In this document: positions 7,043 to 13,918 of the stretch, one piece after another
Position numbering within the stretch: position 1 is the stretch's first letter
How the letters are laid out: every line of letters begins with the position of its first letter
DNA from: Bacillota bacterium
Lineage (GTDB): Bacteria; Bacillota_I; Bacilli_A; MOL361; Turicibacteraceae
Length of the DNA stretch: 19,923 bases
NCBI GenBank assembly: GCA_003486705.1
Contig: DNGE01000104.1
Location: 3,645-23,567, forward strand
Reading direction: 5' to 3'
The notes under the pieces: model-generated
Database searches by the model: none
The model's input: the letters and a program-made list of their open reading frames with translations, nothing else
What the model was told of the DNA's origin: nothing
Translations under genes and position numbers: made by a program

Positions 7043-7269
7043 GTCATGTCACCACATTTGTATAATAATGGTGCGTGTCATGTTACTATATGTAAAAGGT
7101 TTGCGGTATTATGAATACGCGACTTTATTTAAGGGAGTGCCTAGTCGTGGTTAAATAAACAAAGGGCGAAGCGATAGCGTGATGTTTGCAAAGAAAGAAG
7201 TGTGTTTTTGTCGCGTATAACCTCGTGAATCATTATAAAAGTGCCAACGAGTTGTTAAGGAGGATTATG
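7043..7269 (+). promoter_or_regulatory. xerD leader region
   Basis: About 225 bases between the fur terminator and xerD. A TATAAT-like element at 7061-7066 lacks a well-placed -35. A 9-bp A/T inverted repeat (7124-7132 with 7151-7159) encloses an 18-nt G-rich loop, and CGACT (7120-7124) could instead pair with AGTCG (7143-7147), giving alternative folds. AAGGAGG at 7257-7263 is the xerD ribosome-binding site. No known riboswitch was recognised. Confidence 0.4.
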
Positions 7270-8187
7270 ATGGAAGATAAGAACAGACAAAGGTTATTAG
7301 TTGATTACATTTCACATTTAACGATTGATCGGGGGCTGTCTGAAAATACAAAAGAAAACTACCGTCGAGACTTAGAGGAATATTTGACGTATATAAAAAA
7401 TCATTCCGATACAGCAATAACAGATATTACGAATAAGGATGTTCAAGACTATATTATTTATTTATACGAAAGAGGGTTAACGACGAAGTCAGTGGCGAGA
7501 CAAATTTCTGCGATTCGGAGCTTTCACCATTATTTGGTGATCGAAAAACTTGCAAGTAAAAATCCCACAGAGCTAATAGAAAGTCCAAAACTGAGTCGTA
7601 AATTACCACAAGTGCTAAGTGTGTCAGAAGTGGAGGCGCTTTTAAATAGTTTTAGTACGGAAACGATACATGATATTCGAAATAAAGCCATGGTTGAGTT
7701 AATGTATGCTAGCGGATTGCGTGTTTCAGAATTGTTAACGTTAAAATTAGAAGATGTCCATTTAACGATGATGTTTATTAAATGTATTGGAAAAGGTAAT
7801 AAGGAGCGTTTAGTCCCGATTGGGGATGAGGCCGTTGAAGCATTGGAATTGTATTTAAATGAGTCACGTCCCAAATTATTAAAAAAACCACAAGACGTTT
7901 TGTTTTTAAACCGTTTTGGAGGGCCGATGACACGACAAGGGTTTTGGAAAATTTTAAAACAACAAGCGGCACTAACGGGGATTACAAAAGAGTTATCACC
8001 GCATAAATTACGACATTCCTTTGCCACCCATTTACTCGAAAATGGCGTTGATTTAAGGTTAGTTCAAGAAATGCTAGGTCATGCTGATATTTCCACGACC
8101 CAAATATATACGCACATGAGTCGTGAACATTTAAAACATGTTTTCCATGATTATCATCCACGTGGAAAAATGGACGAGAAATATTAA
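7270..8187 (+). CDS. xerD: Tyrosine recombinase XerD
   Basis: This site-specific recombinase resolves chromosome dimers at dif together with XerC. With the start at ATG 7270 it is 305 aa, close to the usual XerD length. The SAM-like N-terminal core-binding domain (about 5-90) is followed by the catalytic domain, with all residues present: R151 in ASGLRVSELL, K175 in GKGNKER, H245 and R248 in HKLRHSFATHLL, H271 in LGHADISTTQ, and nucleophile Y280. The frame is open upstream to a TTG at 7186, but AAGGAGG (7257-7263) lies 6 nt before ATG 7270, which fixes the start (ATG 7267 is a weaker alternative). Position between fur and deoB matches Bacillus xerD (ripX), which favours XerD over XerC. Confidence 0.93.
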   Translation: MEDKNRQRLLVDYISHLTIDRGLSENTKENYRRDLEEYLTYIKNHSDTAITDITNKDVQDYIIYLYERGLTTKSVARQISAIRSFHHYLVIEKLASKNPTELIESPKLSRKLPQVLSVSEVEALLNSFSTETIHDIRNKAMVELMYASGLRVSELLTLKLEDVHLTMMFIKCIGKGNKERLVPIGDEAVEALELYLNESRPKLLKKPQDVLFLNRFGGPMTRQGFWKILKQQAALTGITKELSPHKLRHSFATHLLENGVDLRLVQEMLGHADISTTQIYTHMSREHLKHVFHDYHPRGKMDEKY

Positions 8188-8394
8188 AACGAAATGCTAC
8201 TCAAATTAAACAAAATCAAATATAATAAAAGGTAATAAAAAACAAATACTATGTTAGATGTCGAAAAATAGTTAGTTCTGTTTTTAGTTTCGAGCATCCA
8301 GGATGGTAGAACCAACACGTTATAGTGCATCGTTTAACAACTTAGAAATAAATAGTTGGTAGCTAGATTGTTTTTTTAGAAAGGGTGTCATTAG
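8188..8394 (+). promoter_or_regulatory. deoB upstream region with Spo0A box and secondary structure
   Basis: TGTCGAA at 8259-8265 is an exact Spo0A-box core. Downstream, GTTCT (8275-8279) can pair with AGAAC (8308-8312) around a small CATC/GATG hairpin, and CAACT (8338-8342) with AGTTG (8354-8358). No confident promoter and no xerD terminator were found. AAAGGGTG (about 8380-8386) is the deoB ribosome-binding site. Confidence 0.45.
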
Positions 8395-9576
8395 ATGAAA
8401 TTTAAACGCACATTTTTAATCATTATGGATTCTGTTGGAGCAGGTGCATTACCAGATGCAGCTGAATATGGTGATGCAGGAGCTAATACAATTCACCATA
8501 TTGCCAAAGCAAATAACGGATTAACAATGCCTAATATGGAGAAATTAGGATATGGAAATATTACAGACATTCAAGGTGTGAAGCCTGTTAGCAACTTGTC
8601 ATCATACGTGACAACATGTGATGAAATGTCAGTTGGAAAAGATACAATGACAGGTCATTGGGAAATGATGGGGCTTCATGTCACAGAACCTTTTAAAACG
8701 TTTACCGATACTGGTTTTCCAAAAGAACTATTAGATGAGTTAGAACAAAAAACGGGACGTAAAATTGTGGGTAATAAATCAGCTTCAGGTACTGCGATTT
8801 TAGATGAACTGGGTGAACATCACATGGCAACAGGAGACTTAATTGTTTACACTTCTGCTGATTCAGTATTACAGATTGCTGCGCATGAAGACGTGATTTC
8901 AGCCGAAGAATTATGGGACATTTGTAAAATGGCACGCGAAATCACAATGAAAGAAGACTGGAAAGTTGGACGTGTTATCGCAAGACCGTTTGTGGGTCCA
9001 CGTGCAGGTGAGTTTAAACGTACGTCTAACCGTCATGATTACGCCATTAAGCCTTTTGATACAACCGTTATGAATGAGTTAAAAGATAATGGACTGGATG
9101 TCATTGCCTTAGGTAAAATTTCTGATATTTTCGTTGGTGAAGGGGTAACACAATCTATTCACACGAAATCAAATGAAGATGGAATGAATCAATTGCTTAC
9201 TGTTTTAGACCAAGACTTCACTGGATTAGCATTTTTAAATCTTGTTGATTTTGATGCCGTTTATGGTCACCGCCGTGATCCAATTGGTTATGCAAAATGT
9301 TTAGAAGAATACGATGTTCAATTAGGTGACGTATTGTCTAAATTAAAAGAAGATGATTTATTAATTATCTCAGCCGATCACGGTAATGATCCAACACAAC
9401 CAGGTACGGATCACACACGTGAATATATTCCTGTTATCTTTTATTCGCCAAGCTTTACAGATGGAAAATCATTAGAAGTTGGAAAAACTTTTGCCAATAT
9501 CGGTGCAACGATAGCTGAAAACTACGACATTCAAGCACCTAAGATCGGTGAAAGTTATTTAAGTGAATTAAATTAG
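8395..9576 (+). CDS. deoB: Phosphopentomutase
   Basis: DeoB interconverts (deoxy)ribose 1-phosphate and 5-phosphate, linking nucleoside breakdown to the pentose phosphate pathway. The 393-aa protein shows alkaline-phosphatase-superfamily features: metal-binding D12 in IIMDSVGAGALPDA, the GKDTMTGHWEMMGL motif with phosphorylated T84 (T85 in the B. cereus enzyme), VDFDAVYGHRRD, and ISADHGNDPT with further metal ligands near the C-terminus. Full length and apparently intact. The xerD-deoB order is that of Bacillus (ripX-drm). The Bacillus partner punA does not follow; the next gene is an exopolysaccharide synthase. A Spo0A-box core 130 bases upstream suggests possible Spo0A input. A strong terminator follows. 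Confidence 0.96.
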   Translation: MKFKRTFLIIMDSVGAGALPDAAEYGDAGANTIHHIAKANNGLTMPNMEKLGYGNITDIQGVKPVSNLSSYVTTCDEMSVGKDTMTGHWEMMGLHVTEPFKTFTDTGFPKELLDELEQKTGRKIVGNKSASGTAILDELGEHHMATGDLIVYTSADSVLQIAAHEDVISAEELWDICKMAREITMKEDWKVGRVIARPFVGPRAGEFKRTSNRHDYAIKPFDTTVMNELKDNGLDVIALGKISDIFVGEGVTQSIHTKSNEDGMNQLLTVLDQDFTGLAFLNLVDFDAVYGHRRDPIGYAKCLEEYDVQLGDVLSKLKEDDLLIISADHGNDPTQPGTDHTREYIPVIFYSPSFTDGKSLEVGKTFANIGATIAENYDIQAPKIGESYLSELN

Positions 9577-9586
9577 TAGATATAAC

Positions 9587-9620
9587 AAAGTCCTCCCTGA
9601 ATTTTTCGGGGAGGATTTTT
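9587..9620 (+). terminator. Intrinsic terminator after deoB
   Basis: TCCTCCC (9591-9597) pairs with GGGAGGA (9609-9615), extended by an AAA/TTT pairing and a T5 run. Confidence 0.9.
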
Positions 9621-10036
9621 ATATTTATAGGCGAATGATAAATGAGAATCGAATTGAATTTATTAGTTCATCACTTTAATAAACACGATTCATTTCATAT
9701 GGATGGCATAAATGGAGACGTTTCACTCATATCTTAATACGTCATAGAATAAATCAGTATCTAGTTGAAGCAAGCTTTTTGACCAAATAAAGCATGCAAC
9801 AAAGAATAAATAAATTGTTAACCTCTCTTAGAGAAGAAAAAATGTAGAATTTAGAAAAATTAACTCAATAATCGTTGAGAAAAATGTGTTATTTTTTATG
9901 TGTAAACATATGATTAAATATAATCTGATTAAGTATTAATCATTTGGGGTTATGTTTCTTTTTTGTTAATCGTGTAATAGTTGTCTAATTTTGTAACAGA
10001 TTTGATATCTAAAAGATGACTGGGGGTCTGAATAAA
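9621..10036. promoter_or_regulatory. Long AT-rich region upstream of pgaCD
   Basis: No gene is seen in this ~415-base stretch. A long hairpin is possible at 9640-9695 (AAATGA..ATCG with CGATTCATTT, then TTTATTA 9659-9665 with TAATAAA 9678-9684). CTCAA/TTGAG (9864-9868 with 9875-9879) forms a small hairpin. A three-half-site element lies at 9911-9942: TGATTAA, TGATTAA and TTAATCA. The last two form a perfect palindrome around GTA, possibly an operator. No c-di-GMP riboswitch consensus was recognised. Confidence 0.45.
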
Positions 10037-11284
10037 ATGGGGTTTAATGAATGGATGGAGCAGTTACAAAATTTTGTGTTTTGGTATCCTTTTGTCATGT
10101 CACTGTTTTGGATTGCTGGCTCAATTATCTTTGCCATATTTCATGAGCATGAAAAGGAAGTTGAGGTCGGGTTTTGCCAGATTGAATGGCCGAAAATTAG
10201 TATCTTAATACCTTGTTATAATGAAGAAGAAACGATCTCAGAAACTATTGGCTACTTAGCATCGTTATCATATCCAGACTTTGAGATTATTGCTGTGAAT
10301 GATGGAAGCAAAGATAAAACCGGAGACATATTAATGTCGCTAGCTCAAAAACATGAAATGTTACGTGTGATTAATTGTCTAGAAAATAAAGGAAAGGCAA
10401 ATGCTTTACATATTGCAGCACATGCGTCAAAATCAGAGTATTTGTTATGTGTCGACTCAGATGCATTGCTCGAAGATACCGCTCCATATTATTTAATTCG
10501 ACATTTTTTAGTTAAGGGAGAGCGGGTCGGTGCTGTCACAGGTAATCCAAGAATTAGAAATCGAGATACACTTCTTGCACGGATGCAAATTGTGGAATAT
10601 GCATCGATTATTGGGTCGATTAAGCGAACACAAAGAATTCTTGGAAAAGTAATGACGGTGTCTGGGGTTATCGTAGCGTTTCGCAAACGTGCCTTATTAG
10701 ACGTAAACTTATGGGATCGCGATATGATAACTGAAGATATCGCAGTGTCTTGGAAATTACAAAAAAAATTTTGGGATATTCGATATGAGCCAAGAGCGTT
10801 GTGCTGGATGCTAGTTCCTGAAACATTGCGGGGAATTTGGAAACAACGAGTCCGTTGGTCTCAAGGGGGGCAAGAAGTTATTATCCGTCATTTTAATATC
10901 TTTTTTGATTATCGCCAACGCCGATTATGGCCGATATATATAGAACAGGTCATGAGTGTTTTTTGGGCCTTTGCTTGGGTGTTCGTGACCTTGTATTTAT
11001 TTTTGACTGCAACGACAATAAGAGAAATGCTCATTTGGCTTTCATATAATTCCTTTGTATTAATTTTCATCAGTCACATTCAACTAATCATATCTGTGCA
11101 GCATGATGCTAAATATGATAATATTACGAAATATTATTTGTGGGCAGCTTGGTATCCCGCTATCTATTGGATGGTCAATACATTTGTTGTTATTAGTGCT
11201 ACACCAAAAGCGATACATTCTAGTATTAAGGGAGGGTATGCAACATGGAATTCTCCAGACAGAGGAAGCCGGAGTGCGTTATAA
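10037..11284 (+). CDS. pgaC: Poly-beta-1,6-GlcNAc synthase-like glycosyltransferase (GT2)
   Basis: A processive membrane GT2 of the PgaC/IcaA type, which polymerises UDP-GlcNAc and exports the chain. With the start at ATG 10037 it is 415 aa: one N-terminal membrane helix (about 13-35), the catalytic domain with ISILIPCYNEEETI, VNDGS (D89), VDSDA (D140/D142), TED (catalytic D234) and QRVRWSQGG (270-278), then C-terminal membrane helices. TED plus QRxRWxxGG marks the synthase branch. The frame is open to ATG 10016, but GGGGG (10022-10026) lies about 10 nt before ATG 10037, so I prefer the latter. It overlaps the PgaD-like gene by 40 bases. No PgaB/IcaB deacetylase is nearby. Hyaluronan- or cellulose-like product is less likely but not excluded. 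Confidence 0.82.
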   Translation: MGFNEWMEQLQNFVFWYPFVMSLFWIAGSIIFAIFHEHEKEVEVGFCQIEWPKISILIPCYNEEETISETIGYLASLSYPDFEIIAVNDGSKDKTGDILMSLAQKHEMLRVINCLENKGKANALHIAAHASKSEYLLCVDSDALLEDTAPYYLIRHFLVKGERVGAVTGNPRIRNRDTLLARMQIVEYASIIGSIKRTQRILGKVMTVSGVIVAFRKRALLDVNLWDRDMITEDIAVSWKLQKKFWDIRYEPRALCWMLVPETLRGIWKQRVRWSQGGQEVIIRHFNIFFDYRQRRLWPIYIEQVMSVFWAFAWVFVTLYLFLTATTIREMLIWLSYNSFVLIFISHIQLIISVQHDAKYDNITKYYLWAAWYPAIYWMVNTFVVISATPKAIHSSIKGGYATWNSPDRGSRSAL

Positions 11285-11730
11285 ACAAAAGTAAAAAGAC
11301 ATCTTTTTTAGTAAAATCTAATGTCTCGTGGGTTGTAAGAGTTATATCTACCTTATTGACAATTTTCATGTGGATTTATACGTATATCATCATTTATATG
11401 CTCTTAAGTGGGTTATTCAATGAAAATGATCCATATATAGGGATAGTAAAAACAGCGCTTAAGATTACGAATCAAGATATTCAATCCTTTTTTCTAGTAT
11501 CAGCAATCTGGATAGGTATAATATTTTCATTGCTATATATTTGGAGAACGTACAATAAACAACGATTTGGAAAATTAAAACGACGTAAAATGCCTTTAGT
11601 AACGAGTGATGAAGAAATGGTAAACTTAAAATTAGTGGATAAAGATGATTATGAAAATTTGCAGCAACATAAAGTCATTGTCTTTGAAAAAAATCCAGTA
11701 AAGGATTTAATAAATGAAAAGAAGAAATAA
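11245..11730 (+). CDS. pgaD: PgaD-like exopolysaccharide synthase subunit
   Basis: This 161-aa protein has two membrane helices (about 33-58 and 81-100) and a basic cytoplasmic segment WRTYNKQRFGKLKRR (from W100) resembling the W-x-x-YN-x-x-RF signature of PgaD (PF13994). A charged tail of about 45 residues follows. In E. coli PgaD pairs with PgaC and the pair is activated by cyclic di-GMP. Its ATG lies inside pgaC, 40 bases before the pgaC stop, with AAGGGAGGG (11228-11236) 8 nt upstream, so the two are probably translationally coupled. Adjacency to a PgaC-type synthase is strong support; sequence signature alone is modest. No sharp terminator follows directly: an imperfect AAGAAGT / ACTTCTT pairing (11729-11735 with 11769-11775) encloses 33 bases. 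Confidence 0.7.
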   Translation: MEFSRQRKPECVINKSKKTSFLVKSNVSWVVRVISTLLTIFMWIYTYIIIYMLLSGLFNENDPYIGIVKTALKITNQDIQSFFLVSAIWIGIIFSLLYIWRTYNKQRFGKLKRRKMPLVTSDEEMVNLKLVDKDDYENLQQHKVIVFEKNPVKDLINEKKK

Positions 11731-12100
11731 GAAGTGCGGTTTAGTGAAAAAATATGTTATATTAGCGGACTTCTTATCTTCTTATCGGTGGTTTCAATTA
11801 AGGTGTAGTCAGTCTGCTAAATGGAAAAGTAAAATTTAGCTCATCATGAACTAATGTTATGTTAGAATCAAATTCTCATCGCATGATTCATCCCAATTGC
11901 GATTGAGTGATTGTTTAATGCGTATGAATTATCTACTTATCATGAGAATACAAACGGTTTCGAACAACAAATGGATACTCTAAAAAACGAAGTCATTTGC
12001 GCAAAAAGAAGTCTTTAAATGTTAAATATTAAATTAATCCTCATGAAATGATAACAGGTTTGGAACGGTTGTTTTGATAAAGAACAATTGTCAATGACTC
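11731..12100. other. Gene-free structured stretch between pgaD and niaR
   Basis: No ORF with a ribosome-binding site on either strand. A nested structure can be drawn at 11872-11949: ATTCTCAT (11872-11879) with ATGAGAAT (11942-11949), then CGCAT (11880-11884) with ATGCG (11918-11922), then CAAT/ATTG (11894-11897 with 11902-11905). An intrinsic terminator follows at 12101 with no gene immediately before it. This could be a small RNA gene or a long pgaCD 3' untranslated region. Confidence 0.4.
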
Positions 12101-12122
12101 AAAGGGCATCTGCCCTTTTTTT
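12101..12122 (+). terminator. Intrinsic terminator upstream of niaR
   Basis: AAAGGGC / GCCCTTT stem (12101-12107 with 12112-12118) with ATCT loop and a T-run. It lies about 370 bases after the pgaD stop, so its transcript is either a long pgaCD tail or an unannotated RNA. Confidence 0.85.
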
Positions 12123-12140
12123 GTCAGATGTATAAATTTA

Positions 12141-12170
12141 TTGGACAGACGCGTTTAGTTGTACTAAAAT
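12141..12170 (+). promoter_or_regulatory. Candidate sigma-A promoter of niaR
   Basis: TTGGAC (12141-12146), 18-nt spacer, TAAAAT (12165-12170). Transcription would begin near 12177, after ATG 12172, which supports ATG 12196 as the niaR start. Confidence 0.5.
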
Positions 12171-12195
12171 AATGGGTAAAGAAAAGGTGAGTAAA

Positions 12196-12720
12196 ATGAA
12201 TTCAAATGATAGACGTCATGACATTGAAAAACGTTTAGTACAATCAAATCATCCAATAAAGGGGAGTGAACTGGCGAAACAATTTGAGGTAAGTCGTCAG
12301 GTTATTGTGCAAGATATCGCCCTTTTAAGAGCAAAGGGCATCCAAGTCGTGGCAACACCTTCAGGCTACATGATCACGACGCCAACGCAGCAAAGTATTC
12401 ATAAAATGATTTGTTGTCATCATGGTCATGATATCGATGAAATAAAAAAAGAGTTAGATATTATTGTCGGATATGGTGGGAAAGTGTTGGATGTGATTGT
12501 TGAGCATCCGGTTTATGGTGAAATAAGAGCCATGTTGAACCTTCGTTTTCCATACGAGGTTGAACAGTTTATCGAGCAAGTTAAAGTGCATGGAAATAAA
12601 CCGTTATCCTTACTAACATCGGGTGAGCATTACCATACGATTGAGGTGGATAGTGAAGAGATGTTTGAAAACATAAAAACAAGATTAGAAGAGCACGGTT
12701 TTGTTGGTGAGGTAGCCTAA
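12196..12720 (+). CDS. niaR: NiaR, niacin-responsive transcriptional repressor
   Basis: NiaR (YrxA) represses NAD biosynthesis or niacin uptake genes when nicotinic acid is present. With the start at ATG 12196 it is 174 aa. An HTH_11 domain (about 4-55: KGSELAKQFEVSRQVIVQDIALLRAKG) precedes the 3H domain (about 65-170). The candidate metal ligands H78, E86, H145 and H147 follow the pattern of the Thermotoga NiaR structure (His, Glu, His, His). An upstream in-frame ATG at 12172 exists, but AAGGTGAG (12184-12191) and the predicted promoter both favour 12196. The gene is closed by its own terminator. No nadABC or niaP gene is adjacent, so its targets lie elsewhere, or include the downstream transporter. 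Confidence 0.88.
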   Translation: MNSNDRRHDIEKRLVQSNHPIKGSELAKQFEVSRQVIVQDIALLRAKGIQVVATPSGYMITTPTQQSIHKMICCHHGHDIDEIKKELDIIVGYGGKVLDVIVEHPVYGEIRAMLNLRFPYEVEQFIEQVKVHGNKPLSLLTSGEHYHTIEVDSEEMFENIKTRLEEHGFVGEVA

Positions 12721-12749
12721 AAAACATGATTATTTGGTCATGTTTTTTT
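12719..12749 (+). terminator. Intrinsic terminator after niaR
   Basis: AAAAAACATGA (12719-12729) pairs with TCATGTTTTTT (12738-12748) across an 8-nt loop. The left arm overlaps the niaR stop codon. Confidence 0.88.
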
Positions 12750-12795
12750 AATCGCATGTTGTGACAAGACAGTTGTATAATAGGAGTGTAAAGAG

Positions 12796-13794
12796 ATGAA
12801 GAAAGTATGGATCAATTCTTTAAACGGGATGGGATTTGGATTATTATCGACATTAGTCGTGGGAACAATTCTTGTGCAAATGGGAACCTTATTTAACGTT
12901 GAGTTATTAATAACCATTGGAAATATAGCAAAAGTATTTATGTCTTGTGCCATTGGGGCGGGTGTCGCTTATCAATTAAAGGCGCCATCTCTTGTTATGT
13001 TTTCAGCAATCGTGACCGCAGCCATCGGGGCAAATGCTATCCATCAGATTGATAATCAAATGATATTATCAGTAGGTGACCCAGCCGGGGCATATGTGGC
13101 TGCGTTTGTGACGACTTATGTGGGGAGTAAAATAATAGGAAAAACGAAAGTAGATATTTTATTAGTGCCGATGATCTGTCTAGTAGTCGGTGGAACAGTT
13201 GGATTTATTGTATCGCCATTAGTTTCTCAACTGATGACATCTATTGGAAATATTATCAATTATGCGACAGAATTAAGTCCAGCGATTATGGGAGCGATTA
13301 TTGCTGTTATTATGTCATGGGTGATATTATCACCCATTAGTTCAGCCGCACTTGCTGCAAGTTTAGGCTTAAGTGGACTAGCAGCGGGAGCAGCTGTTGT
13401 CGGTTGCTCTTGTTCGATGATTGGGTTTGCGGTTGCCTCGTATGCAGATAATGGCTTTTCCGGTGTTTTATCACAAGGTCTTGGAACCTCTAAAATACAA
13501 TTTGCAAATGCTATGCAGCATCCCCGTATTGTGATTGCGCCAACTATCGCTAGCTTAATCTGCGGTGCTTTATCAAGCAGTGTCTTTTTGATGAGCTGCA
13601 ACAGCATCGGTGCTGGGATGGGAAGTAGCGGGTTTGTTGGTCAAATACAAACGATTGCGGTGATGGGCGCAGCGGCGATTCCAAAAATCATGTTGCTACA
13701 CTTCTTAACACCCGCGATCATTGTGGCAATCGTAACGTATTATTTAAAAAAACATCAACTTATCAAAGCCGGAGATATGCGATTATCGGAGTAA
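12796..13794 (+). CDS. PTS EIIC-like membrane protein (PF13303-type)
   Basis: This 332-aa polytopic membrane protein has about eight to ten hydrophobic segments (roughly 11-33, 37-58, 64-84, 94-112, 120-148, 160-187, 192-213, 246-270, 286-318). It is rich in Gly, Ala and Ser and contains GDPAGAY, a GCSCSM motif (203-208) and SIGAGMGSSGF. The pattern fits the EIIC-like family PF13303, members of which usually stand alone without EIIA or EIIB; none is present here either. Substrate is unknown. AGGAG (12782-12786) lies 9 nt before ATG 12796. It follows niaR but is separated from it by a terminator, so a niacin-related role is only a guess. No terminator was seen downstream. Confidence 0.65.
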   Translation: MKKVWINSLNGMGFGLLSTLVVGTILVQMGTLFNVELLITIGNIAKVFMSCAIGAGVAYQLKAPSLVMFSAIVTAAIGANAIHQIDNQMILSVGDPAGAYVAAFVTTYVGSKIIGKTKVDILLVPMICLVVGGTVGFIVSPLVSQLMTSIGNIINYATELSPAIMGAIIAVIMSWVILSPISSAALAASLGLSGLAAGAAVVGCSCSMIGFAVASYADNGFSGVLSQGLGTSKIQFANAMQHPRIVIAPTIASLICGALSSSVFLMSCNSIGAGMGSSGFVGQIQTIAVMGAAAIPKIMLLHFLTPAIIVAIVTYYLKKHQLIKAGDMRLSE

Positions 13795-13853
13795 GCAGTC
13801 ATGTTAATCACCTTGAAATAACGTAATTTACAAACATATCCACTTATGAGAAG

Positions 13854-13860
13854 TGTCGAA
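13854..13860 (+). promoter_or_regulatory. Spo0A-box core upstream of the PHP gene
   Basis: Exact TGTCGAA in the gap before the secreted PHP gene, 59 bases before its ATG. Flanks are less A/T-rich than at the other sites. A TTGAAA (13813-13818) upstream has no matching -10 of quality. Confidence 0.45.
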
Positions 13861-13918
13861 TGCGGGAATATTATGAAAGTAATTATTCGGAATTTGAGAC
13901 TTAAAGGTGGTAATGGTC

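Noticed and set aside
7111..7158. 15-codon ORF in the xerD leader as a possible leader peptide
   Set aside because: AAAGG is poorly spaced (about 12 nt) and there is no attenuation logic.
7140..7185. GCGAAGCGATAGCG in the xerD leader briefly resembled part of a tetrahydrofolate riboswitch
   Set aside because: The rest of the motif is missing and xerD is not a folate gene.
7186..7269. Upstream TTG start extending XerD by 28 residues
   Set aside because: No ribosome-binding site at TTG 7186, while AAGGAGG sits 6 nt before ATG 7270 and gives the usual family length.
7530..8027. Minus-strand ORF of 165 codons inside xerD
   Set aside because: Opposite the conserved XerD catalytic domain; a shadow frame with no family resemblance.
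11103..11294. Third-frame ORF across the pgaC-pgaD overlap
   Set aside because: The pgaC and pgaD frames are both supported by homology and a ribosome-binding site; this frame has neither.
13260..13607. Minus-strand ORF of 115 codons inside the EIIC-like gene
   Set aside because: Shadow of an Ala/Gly-rich membrane protein; no ribosome-binding site or motif.
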